A stretch of 48,277 bases of DNA, from the NCBI GenBank assembly GCA_035581425.1, contig DATJVP010000164.1, forward strand, positions 1 through 48,277. Reading direction: 5' to 3'. This stretch comes from DASZHJ01 sp035581425 (lineage in GTDB: Bacteria; Pseudomonadota; Alphaproteobacteria; ATCC43930; CGMCC-115725). The notes under the pieces were generated by a model. That model was not told the DNA's origin. It ran no database searches and saw only the letters and a program-made list of their open reading frames with translations. The position numbers and the translations under genes were made by a program. How positions within the stretch are numbered: position 1 is the stretch's first letter; each line of letters starts with the position of its first letter. This document shows, one piece after another, positions 17,720-24,751 of the stretch.

Positions 17720-19675
17720 ATGAGTACGACAGACGCATCCCAAGTCTCGCCCGGTCAGGTCCGGATCACGCTCCCGGACGGCTCGGTGCGCAGCTTTCCG
17801 GGCCCGGTGACGGGCGCGGAGCTCGCGAAATCGATCGGCCCCGGCCTCGCAAAGGCCGCGGTTGCGATCAAGCTCGACGGCGAGGGGAAGGACTTGGCGA
17901 CCCGGATCGAGCATGACGCCCGCGTGCAGATCGTCACGCGCAGCTCGGCCGATGCGCTCGAGATTCTCCGCCACGACGCCGCGCACGTGCTCGCCGAGGC
18001 CGCGAAGGAGCTCTATCCCGACGTCCAGGTGACCTTCGGTCCCGCGACGGAGACGGGGTTCTATTACGACTTCGCGCGCGACCATCCCTTCACGCCCGAG
18101 GATCTCGTGAAGCTCGAGCAGCGTATGCACGAGATCGTCGACCGCGACGAGCCCGTGACGCGCGAGGTCTGGGAACGCGACGAGGCTGTCCGCTTCTTCG
18201 AGGGGATCGGCGAGAAATACAAGGCCGAATGGATCCGCGAGATCCCCGCCACCGAGGCGATCAGCATCTACCGCCAGGGCAAGTTCGTCGATCTCTGCAC
18301 GGGCCCGCATTTCCCGTCGACGGGAAAGCTCGGCCACGCCTTCAAGCTCATGAAGGTCGCGGGCGCTTATTGGCGGGGCGATGCGCGGAACCAGCAGCTC
18401 CAGCGAGTTTACGGCACGGCCTTCGCTGAGCAGAAGGAGCTCGACGCCTATCTCTTCCAGCTCGAGGAAGCGGAGAAGCGCGACCATCGGCGCCTCGGCC
18501 GCGAGCTCGACCTCTTCCACCAGCAGGAGGAAGCGGCCGGCAGCGTCTTCTGGCATCCCAAGGGTTGGACGCTCTACCGCATCATCGAGCGCCACCTGCG
18601 CCATCGCCTGGAGGAAGCCGGCTACGTCGAGGTGAAGACGCCGCAGCTCGTCGACCGCGCACTTTGGGAGGCCTCGGGCCATTGGGAGAAATTCCGCCAG
18701 AACATGTTCACGGTGAAGGACGAGGATGGCGATCGCATCCTCGCGCTCAAGCCAATGAACTGTCCGGGTGCGGTGCAGATTTTCAACCAGGGCCTCAAGA
18801 GCTATCGCGACCTGCCGCTGCGTATGGCGGAGTTCGGCTCCTGCCATCGCAACGAGCCGTCGGGCGCGCTCCACGGCATCATGCGCGTGCGCGCCTTCAC
18901 CCAGGACGATGCGCATATCTTCTGCACGGAGGAGCAGATCAATTCGGAGAGCGTCGCCTTTTGCGATCTCCTGCGCTCGATCTACCGCGACTTCGGCTTC
19001 GAGGACGTGACGGTGAAGTTCTCCGACCGTCCGGCGGTTCGCGCGGGCTCGGACGAGGTCTGGGACAAGGCCGAGCACGCGCTAGAGGAGGCGACCAAGG
19101 CCGCGGGATTGCCTTACACGCGCAATCCCGGCGAGGGAGCGTTCTATGGGCCGAAGCTCGAATTCGTGCTGCGCGACACGATCGGCCGCGACTGGCAATG
19201 CGGCACGCTGCAGGTGGACTTCGTGCTGCCCGAGCGGCTCGATGCGACCTACATCGGCGAGGACGGAGCGAAGCACCGTCCGGTGATGCTGCATCGGGCG
19301 ATCCTCGGCTCGATGGAGCGGTTCATCGGCATCCTGATCGAGCACTACGCGGGGCGCTTCCCGCTTTGGCTCGCGCCGGTGCAGCTGAGGGTGCTGACGA
19401 TCACGAGCGATGCCGACGCCTATGCCGAGGAGGTCGCGGAGATCGCAGCGGCCGCGGGGCTTCGCGTCGAGACTGACCTCCGCAACGAGAAGATCAATTT
19501 CAAGGTTCGCGAGCACAGTCTCGCAAAAATCCCGGCGCTTCTCGTCGTGGGCAAGCGCGAGGCCGAGACGCGCAGCGTCGCAATCCGCCGCCTCGGCGGA
19601 AAAGAGCAAGAAATTCTTGCGCTTGACGAAGCCGTCGCTAGATTCAGGGCGGAGGCTGCGGCGCCTGCCCATTGA
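17720..19675 (+). CDS. thrS: Threonyl-tRNA synthetase
   Basis: Charges tRNA-Thr with threonine in the cytoplasm. The 651 residues match the full bacterial architecture: TGS domain (about 14-75), the editing domain with H85, H89 and C193 (RHDAAHVLAE and DLCTGPHFPS), a class II catalytic core with zinc-ligand C348 in PMNCPGA and H399 in DDAHIFC, and the anticodon-binding domain (LWLAPVQLRVLTIT to the end). No truncation is seen. ATG 17720 has no strong Shine-Dalgarno; it follows the glycosyltransferase stop by 11 nt. thrS-infC order is widely conserved in bacteria. A two-stem terminator-like structure lies just after it. Confidence 0.98.
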   Translation: MSTTDASQVSPGQVRITLPDGSVRSFPGPVTGAELAKSIGPGLAKAAVAIKLDGEGKDLATRIEHDARVQIVTRSSADALEILRHDAAHVLAEAAKELYPDVQVTFGPATETGFYYDFARDHPFTPEDLVKLEQRMHEIVDRDEPVTREVWERDEAVRFFEGIGEKYKAEWIREIPATEAISIYRQGKFVDLCTGPHFPSTGKLGHAFKLMKVAGAYWRGDARNQQLQRVYGTAFAEQKELDAYLFQLEEAEKRDHRRLGRELDLFHQQEEAAGSVFWHPKGWTLYRIIERHLRHRLEEAGYVEVKTPQLVDRALWEASGHWEKFRQNMFTVKDEDGDRILALKPMNCPGAVQIFNQGLKSYRDLPLRMAEFGSCHRNEPSGALHGIMRVRAFTQDDAHIFCTEEQINSESVAFCDLLRSIYRDFGFEDVTVKFSDRPAVRAGSDEVWDKAEHALEEATKAAGLPYTRNPGEGAFYGPKLEFVLRDTIGRDWQCGTLQVDFVLPERLDATYIGEDGAKHRPVMLHRAILGSMERFIGILIEHYAGRFPLWLAPVQLRVLTITSDADAYAEEVAEIAAAAGLRVETDLRNEKINFKVREHSLAKIPALLVVGKREAETRSVAIRRLGGKEQEILALDEAVARFRAEAAAPAH

Positions 19676-19694
19676 GGGGACGCCGCCGCTCTTC

Positions 19695-19742
19695 GCCCGC
19701 AGCCGGCCAGGGCAGTAAGTCCCTGGTGAGGCGGGCTTTTTT
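19695..19742 (+). terminator. Two-stem Rho-independent terminator / attenuator between thrS and infC
   Basis: An outer stem GCCCGC (19695-19700) pairs with GCGGGC (19731-19736), enclosing an inner stem CCAGGG (19707-19712) with CCCTGG (19721-19726), and is followed by six T (19737-19742). The structure ends 10 nt before the infC ribosome binding site, so no room for a separate promoter remains downstream. Attenuation with partial read-through, rather than full termination, is therefore likely (inference). Confidence 0.75.
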
Positions 19743-19752
19743 CACGTTCTCT

Positions 19753-19757
19753 GGAGG
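19753..19757 (+). promoter_or_regulatory. infC ribosome binding site that selects an AUA start
   Basis: GGAGG sits 6 nt upstream of ATA 19764. There is no ATG, GTG or TTG in frame between this site and codon 29 (GTG 19848), which would lose the conserved N-terminus, so the site decides the start. Confidence 0.8.
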
Positions 19758-19763
19758 ATATAC

Positions 19764-20300
19764 ATAGCCAGGCCACCGTTACCCGCGCCGCCCTCGAAAG
19801 ATGGGCCCCGCTTCAATCAGGAAATCAACGCACCGCGAGTCCGCCTTGTGGACGAGCGGGGCAATATGGTGGGTGTTGTCACCCGCAACGAGGCTCTCAC
19901 CAAGGCATTGGAGGCCGGCCTCGACCTCGTGGAGGTCTCGCCCAACGCCGATCCACCGGTCTGCAAAATCCTCGATCTCGGCAAGTTCAAATACGAGGAG
20001 CAGAAACGCCGCAACGAGGCGCGCAAGAAGCAGAAGGTGATCGAGGTCAAGGAGATCAAGCTGCGCCCCGGCATCGACGATCACGATTACGATGTGAAGA
20101 TGCGCAGCATGCTCAAGTTCATCGAGGAAGGTGACAAGGTCAAAGTGACCATGCGCTTCCGCGGTCGCGAGCTGGCGCACCAGGAGCTCGGCATGAACGT
20201 GCTGATGCGCGTGCGCGACGACCTCGACAAGGTCGCGAAGATCGAACAGACCCCTCGCATGGAAGGCCGCCAGATGACCATGGTGATGTCGCCGAAATAG
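19764..20300 (+). CDS. infC: Translation initiation factor IF-3 with AUA start codon
   Basis: IF-3 binds the 30S subunit, keeps it apart from 50S and checks the initiator codon. The 178 residues include the N-terminal domain (KDGPRFNQEINAPRVRLVDE...), the lysine-rich linker (KFKYEEQKRRNEARKKQ) and the C-terminal domain (IKLRPGIDDHDYDVKMR, GRQMTMVMSPK). The frame opens at ATA 19764 after a perfect GGAGG. IF-3 discriminates against non-canonical starts, and bacterial infC genes commonly use AUU, AUC or AUA for autoregulation (established knowledge), so this assignment is well supported. The usual downstream rpmI and rplT are absent here; a convergent gene follows after 24 nt. Confidence 0.95.
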   Translation: MARPPLPAPPSKDGPRFNQEINAPRVRLVDERGNMVGVVTRNEALTKALEAGLDLVEVSPNADPPVCKILDLGKFKYEEQKRRNEARKKQKVIEVKEIKLRPGIDDHDYDVKMRSMLKFIEEGDKVKVTMRFRGRELAHQELGMNVLMRVRDDLDKVAKIEQTPRMEGRQMTMVMSPK

Positions 20301-20324
20301 GCGGCATCATCGGCATCGGTGGGC

Positions 20325-20783
20325 CTACTTCGATCCCGACCTGTGCCGGTGCGCCCGGGTCGCGATGCCGTTGAACCAGCCGCCATGCGCGACCTTCGAC
20401 CTCTCCGGCAGCGCACCGAGTGGCATCCATTCGAGCCGGGTTACGCCGCGGCCGCCCTTGACCGCGATCGCGTCCGCCGCATCGGAGCGAAAATGAAGGG
20501 CGATGTGCCAGGTGCCGTCGTTCCCTGTGAAGGAATCGACGTCGACAAGGTGCATTTCCGTGGGCTCGATGCCGAGCTGCTCGCGCGCGATCCGCTCCGC
20601 GGCGGCATACGGGTTCTCGCGGCTACGCAGGAGATCGTTGGGCAGGAACCAGCCGGGCTCCGCGTCGGGCGCCGTCTGAAACATCACATAGGCTACCGTC
20701 TCGGACGTGAGCAAACTCAGCGTCGCGATCAGCTTGACGTCCGAGTGCGTCCCCGGCCTCGCGCCCGCCGCCGACTCCGTCAT
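20325..20783 (-). CDS. Nudix-like domain protein with degenerate Nudix box
   Basis: A 152-residue protein whose middle (GWFLPNDLLRSRENPYAAAERIAREQLGIEP) follows the spacing of a Nudix box, GX5EX7REUXEEXGU, but the REUXEE core reads REQLGIE, lacking the two metal-binding glutamates. DGTWHIALHFRSD and GRGVTRLEWMPLGALPE are typical of the Nudix fold. It may therefore bind, but not hydrolyse, a nucleotide-type ligand. ATG 20783 starts just before the domain (SDVKLIATLSLL); ATG 20846 is an alternative that would overlap the secreted-protein gene by 29 bp. It is convergent with infC. Confidence 0.6.
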   Translation of the reverse strand: MTESAAGARPGTHSDVKLIATLSLLTSETVAYVMFQTAPDAEPGWFLPNDLLRSRENPYAAAERIAREQLGIEPTEMHLVDVDSFTGNDGTWHIALHFRSDAADAIAVKGGRGVTRLEWMPLGALPERSKVAHGGWFNGIATRAHRHRSGSK

Positions 20784-20817
20784 CGCGGTATGTCTCGTCG
20801 CCTGAAGACGCTCTGCC

Positions 20818-21411
20818 TCAGCGGTGTCTTTTCGTTGACCCGCCATTCAAGGGCGAAGGGCTGCCAGTCGCGGTGGCGGAGCTCGACGGCCCGGCGGGCG
20901 GGCTACCAATGCTGATCCCGGCGGCCGATCCGACACCGGAATTGACGGAGATCGAGCCCGAATTCGTGACGCCGCCGCTGGTGTTGGACCCGATGTTGAT
21001 GCCCGAGGCAGGGCCCGACAAGCTGCTTGCGCCGATCGCGCCTGTGTTCGTGACGCCGTTGATGCTCGACGTGCCCGTCACTCCGATCCCGACGCCGGAG
21101 GCGCCGGCATTCAGCGTGCCATGGTTCTGGACCGATCCATTGATCGTCGAATCCGTAATGGAGATCGCCGCCGGCGCACCCGGTGGAGGCGGTCCGATGA
21201 CGCCGGAATTGACGATGCTGCCGTTGACGACTGCGCCATTGCTCACGGAGATGCAGTCCCGCGCGCCGAGGTTGTTGAGGCCCGCGAAGGTTCCGGGCCC
21301 AACCAAATTGCCGCCGGCGCTACATGCCATGGCACTCCCTCCCCCGCAGAGGGCGATGCCGACGGCGAGAATGCCGAGCAACCTCTTTCGCGACGCCCTG
21401 CCGATTGCCAT
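20818..21411 (-). CDS. Secreted autotransporter-passenger-like protein, apparently truncated
   Basis: A 197-residue exported protein. A signal peptide (MAIGRASRKRLLGILAVGIA... ending GSAMA) is followed by Gly/Ser/Asn/Thr-rich repeats such as VVNGSIVNSGVIG, SINGVTNTGAIG and GGVTNSGSISV. This NSGxI pattern is typical of beta-helical passenger domains of large autotransporters. No beta-barrel follows; the end (Pro/Ser-rich, STKRHR) is unlike the repeats, suggesting truncation or frame loss. GGGAG lies 8 nt upstream of ATG 21411. Three cysteines occur, at least two in the mature N-terminus. If functional, it is a short secreted beta-helix; otherwise it is a relic. Confidence 0.65.
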   Translation of the reverse strand: MAIGRASRKRLLGILAVGIALCGGGSAMACSAGGNLVGPGTFAGLNNLGARDCISVSNGAVVNGSIVNSGVIGPPPPGAPAAISITDSTINGSVQNHGTLNAGASGVGIGVTGTSSINGVTNTGAIGASSLSGPASGINIGSNTSGGVTNSGSISVNSGVGSAAGISIGSPPAGPSSSATATGSPSPLNGGSTKRHR

Positions 21412-21526
21412 GGATTGCTCTCCCGCACCGTACGATTCGAGGACGCACTCTCCACGAGGATACCGGATTGGCTGCTGCCGATGAAAATCAAACTTTTTGT
21501 GATGATTGCGCCGCATTTCCCCGCGC

Positions 21527-22447
21527 TCAGGCGGGTAAAAAAGCGCGTCGCCGAAGCTTCGCCAACAGACGCCCATCGATCGCCGCCAGTCCAATGAAGA
21601 TGAGCGCGAGCCCCGCAAAAGCGGTCCAGGCGAAGTGCTCGCCGGCGAAGATCGCGCCGAGAGCGAGGGCGGCGGGCGGCATCAGGAACGTGACCAGCAG
21701 CAGGTTCGTGGCGCCGGCCGTGCGAAGGATCCGGAAGTAGAGCCAATAGGCGAGCGCGGTGCCGATGGCAGCTTGTGCGGCGACTGCCGCCCAAGAGAAG
21801 GCACCGGGGCTCAGCGTCCAAGGGCGGTCGTGCCAAAGCGCCAGCGGCAGCATCAGCACGGAGGAGCTCACGACCATCCCTGCCGCCGCGACCGCGGGCG
21901 TGAGCGCGGCGAAGCGGCGGCCCCAGAGCCCCGCGCAGGCATAGGAGAGCGGCGCCAGCATGAGCACGAGCTCCGCCACGGCATCCCGGCCAAAGCCGCC
22001 GAGCGTCTCCGGCCCGATCACCGTGACGACCCCCACGATGCCCAACAGCACGCCCGCGATTTTGCCTCCGCTCATGCGCTCGTCCGTCGTCATCGCATGC
22101 GCGAGCAGCACCGTGAAGAAGGGCGTCGTGGCGTTGATGATGGAGGCGAGGCCGCTCGCGATCGTCTGCTGCGCCCAAACGAAGAGCGTGAAGGGGAGCG
22201 CATTGTTGAGGAACCCCATCACTGCGAAGGCTGCCCAGAGCGAGAGCGAGCGCGGGAGACGCTCGCCCCGGAGGTAGACCAGGGCCACGAGGATCGGCGC
22301 GGCGATGCCGACGCGCAGGAACACCGCCGTCAGCGGCGGGAAGCCCGCGAGCACGAAGCGGTTGAAGAGGAAGATGCCGCCCCACGCGCCTGCAAGCGCG
22401 AGGAGATAGCCCCATTCCACCGCGCCCATCCGCTTTACCGTCGGCAT
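21527..22447 (-). CDS. EamA/DMT-family permease
   Basis: A 306-residue inner-membrane protein with about ten hydrophobic helices in two EamA repeats. The N-terminal GYLLALAGAWGGIFLFNRF and the loop FLNNALPFTLFVWAQQTIASGLASIINATTPFFTVLLA are typical of the drug/metabolite transporter superfamily, and the second repeat carries AIGTALAYWLYFRILRTAGATNLLLVTFLMP. Members export amino acids, nucleosides or metabolites; substrate unknown. ATG 22447 is the first start in frame. Its C-terminus ends about 116 bp before the secreted-protein start on the same strand. Confidence 0.88.
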   Translation of the reverse strand: MPTVKRMGAVEWGYLLALAGAWGGIFLFNRFVLAGFPPLTAVFLRVGIAAPILVALVYLRGERLPRSLSLWAAFAVMGFLNNALPFTLFVWAQQTIASGLASIINATTPFFTVLLAHAMTTDERMSGGKIAGVLLGIVGVVTVIGPETLGGFGRDAVAELVLMLAPLSYACAGLWGRRFAALTPAVAAAGMVVSSSVLMLPLALWHDRPWTLSPGAFSWAAVAAQAAIGTALAYWLYFRILRTAGATNLLLVTFLMPPAALALGAIFAGEHFAWTAFAGLALIFIGLAAIDGRLLAKLRRRAFLPA

Positions 22448-22522
22448 TGTCGCCCTCGCGCCTGGAAAGCGCGCAGAGTGGCGAAGGATCGGCCGCGGCG
22501 CGATCCGATTCTTGCGCTGGAA

Positions 22523-24742
22523 TTAGTGTTGCGTCACCACGCGGACGCGCACCTCGGCGCTACGACCCTCGGCGTCGACGACAGCGATCCGCGCGAAGCC
22601 CTCGCCATCGGGCTGCCAGAGACCATTCCCCGCGAGCGAGGTCGCGGCGAGCGGCGTGCCGTTCACCACCCAGGCGAGTGGCTTCGCGCCACCTTCGGCC
22701 TTGAGCGGCAGGCCGCCGCGCGCGGCGTCCTCGTCGCGCCACTCCACCACCGCGCCGTCCGGCGGGAAGAGGATGTGCGGGGGATCGAGGCCGAAGGGGC
22801 GGTGAGCCGCCTGACTCTCGCGCGTGAAATGGCGGAGCGAGGGCGGCAGCTCGGTGGTGCTCGTGGCGACGACCGCGTCCGGTGGCGGCGAGGCGAAGCC
22901 GCGGCTGTCCGGAGGCAATAGGTCGAAGACCTTGAGCAGGATCGGCGTCGAGGTGTTGCGTCCGATATGGCCGGGACGCGGCGAGCCATCCGCGCGGCCG
23001 ACCCAGACGCCGACGGTGTAGTCCGGCGAGTAGCCCACGGCCCAGGCGTCGCGGAATCCGTAGGAGGTGCCAGTCTTGAAGGCAACGTCCCGCGCGCGCT
23101 TCATGCCCAGCGCCTGCGCGAAGCCCGGCGGCAGCGGCGAGCCCCGAAGAATGTCGGTCACGTACCAGGCAGCGGCCGGCCCCATGAGCCGCACCGGCGC
23201 GCGTTCGCCTCCACTCGTAATCTCCAGACTCTCCGCGCTGCCGCCGTTCGGCAGTGAGGCGTAGAGCATGGTGAGGTCCGCGAGGTTGATGCCGACCCCA
23301 CCCAAGGCGACCGAGAGCGAGGGCGTCCCGACGAGACGATGGAAGCCGATCCCGGCCCCGGCCGCGCGCAAATCCGCGACGAAGCGTACGGGGCCCACGC
23401 GGTCGAGAAGCTGCACTGCCGGCACGTTCAGCGACTGCTGCAGCGCCACCCGCACGCTCACCGTGCCCTGGAACTCGCGATCGAAGTTCCGGGGCGTGTA
23501 GTCTCCAAAGCGGATGGGCTCATCGTCGATCATGCTCGCGGGATGGATCGCGCGGTCGTCGAAGGCGAAGCCGTAGATGAAGGGCTTGAGCGCGGAGCCC
23601 GGTGAGCGCTTGGCGCGGGCGAGATCGATCTGGCCGCTACGCCCGAAGAAATCGGCGCTGCCGAGATAGGCGAGCACCGTGCGGCTCCGATTCTCGACCA
23701 CCACCACCGCGAGATCGGCGCCGTCGTCGAAGCGCTCGGCCTCGCGTCGTGCAAGGGTCTCGAGCGCGCGCTGCAACGGCCCGTCGATCCCCGTGGCGAT
23801 GACCCCGCCGGGCGCGGCCTTGGCGGCGAGCTCCTGCGCCAGATGCGGCGCGCGGAAGGGGAAGGCGAGGCGCGCCTGCGGCAGCGGCTCCGCCATCGCC
23901 TCCTCGGCCTCGCTCGCGCCGATCGCGCCGTGCTCGCGGAGACGCTCGAGCACCTTGGCGCGAGCGGCGCGGGCGGCCTCGGGATGCCGGTCGGGGCGAA
24001 GTCGCTCCGGTGACTGCGGCAGCGCCACCAGGAGCGCCGCCTCCCCGAGCGTCAGGTGCAGCGGCTCCTTGCCGAAATAGGCGAGGCTCGCTGCGCGAAC
24101 GCCCTCGAGATTGCCGCCGAAAGGCGCGAGCGTGAGATAGATCCCGAGGATCTGCGTCTTGTCGAGGCGCTCCTCGAGCTGCAACGCACGCAGGATCTGA
24201 TTGAGCTTCGCCCCGATGCTCCGCGGCTCGGGCTTGAGGAGCCGCGCCGCCTGCATGGTGAGCGTCGAGGCGCCGGAGACGATGTGCCCGTGCGCGGCGA
24301 ACTGCCCGCTCGCGCGGAGCAACGCCAGCACGTCGACGCCGGCGTGCTGGTCGAAGCGCCGGTCCTCGTAGGCCTTGAGTAGCAGGAGATAGCGGGGATC
24401 GACGTCCGCGGCCGTCGTCGGCAAGCGCCAGGCGCCGTCACCCGTCTCGAAGGCCCGAAGGATGGCGCCTTCGCGATCGACGACGACGACCGAGGCGCGC
24501 TCGGAGCGGGCGAGATCGGGTGGCTCTGCGCGGTCGAGCCAGGCGAGCGCGCCTCCGAGGAACGCGGCGAGGCCGAGGCCAATCAGGAGCGCCGCGTAGG
24601 GCCTGACGACGGAGCGCGTGGCGCCCCCCTCCCCACCTTCCCTCTCGAGGGGGGAGGGGCGATTCGCTGACGAAAGACGTGACTCGAGTCTCCTCTCCCC
24701 TCGAGGAGGAGGGTTGGGGTGGGGGGTGCGGCGTCCGCGCAC
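22523..24742 (-). CDS. pbpC: Penicillin-binding protein 1C (bifunctional peptidoglycan synthase)
   Basis: A 739-residue inner-membrane enzyme facing the periplasm. After one helix (about 46-67) comes the GT51 transglycosylase domain (AYEDRRFDQHAGVD; SGASTLTMQAARLLKP; LAPFGGNLEGVRAAS), then the transpeptidase with SPGSALKPF (SxxK), SLN and KTGTSYGF, and a C-terminal BiPBP_C domain (HILFPPDGAVVEW). It follows the alpha-2-macroglobulin gene by 9 nt, the conserved yfhM-pbpC pairing. The only start consistent with the frame is GTG 24742. The first 45 residues are encoded by a palindromic repeat (HPNPPPRGERR, SPLEREGGEGG), which is not part of the family; this is the odd feature of the gene. Confidence 0.93.
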   Translation of the reverse strand: MRGRRTPHPNPPPRGERRLESRLSSANRPSPLEREGGEGGATRSVVRPYAALLIGLGLAAFLGGALAWLDRAEPPDLARSERASVVVVDREGAILRAFETGDGAWRLPTTAADVDPRYLLLLKAYEDRRFDQHAGVDVLALLRASGQFAAHGHIVSGASTLTMQAARLLKPEPRSIGAKLNQILRALQLEERLDKTQILGIYLTLAPFGGNLEGVRAASLAYFGKEPLHLTLGEAALLVALPQSPERLRPDRHPEAARAARAKVLERLREHGAIGASEAEEAMAEPLPQARLAFPFRAPHLAQELAAKAAPGGVIATGIDGPLQRALETLARREAERFDDGADLAVVVVENRSRTVLAYLGSADFFGRSGQIDLARAKRSPGSALKPFIYGFAFDDRAIHPASMIDDEPIRFGDYTPRNFDREFQGTVSVRVALQQSLNVPAVQLLDRVGPVRFVADLRAAGAGIGFHRLVGTPSLSVALGGVGINLADLTMLYASLPNGGSAESLEITSGGERAPVRLMGPAAAWYVTDILRGSPLPPGFAQALGMKRARDVAFKTGTSYGFRDAWAVGYSPDYTVGVWVGRADGSPRPGHIGRNTSTPILLKVFDLLPPDSRGFASPPPDAVVATSTTELPPSLRHFTRESQAAHRPFGLDPPHILFPPDGAVVEWRDEDAARGGLPLKAEGGAKPLAWVVNGTPLAATSLAGNGLWQPDGEGFARIAVVDAEGRSAEVRVRVVTQH
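24624..24726. repeat. Palindromic GC-rich repeat element inside the pbpC reading frame
   Basis: Two inverted half-elements: 24624-24659, beginning with six C and containing CCCTCTCGAGGGGGG, and 24691-24726, containing CTCCCCTCGAGGAGGAG and ending in six G. Each half centres on CTCGAG, and the two are imperfect reverse complements of each other. Similar C/T-rich palindromes, translating as PHPNPPPRGE in one frame, are scattered through many proteobacterial genomes (recalled). Here the element is open in frame and translated as the N-terminus of PbpC. Confidence 0.7.
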
Positions 24743-24751
24743 GGCTGCGCC

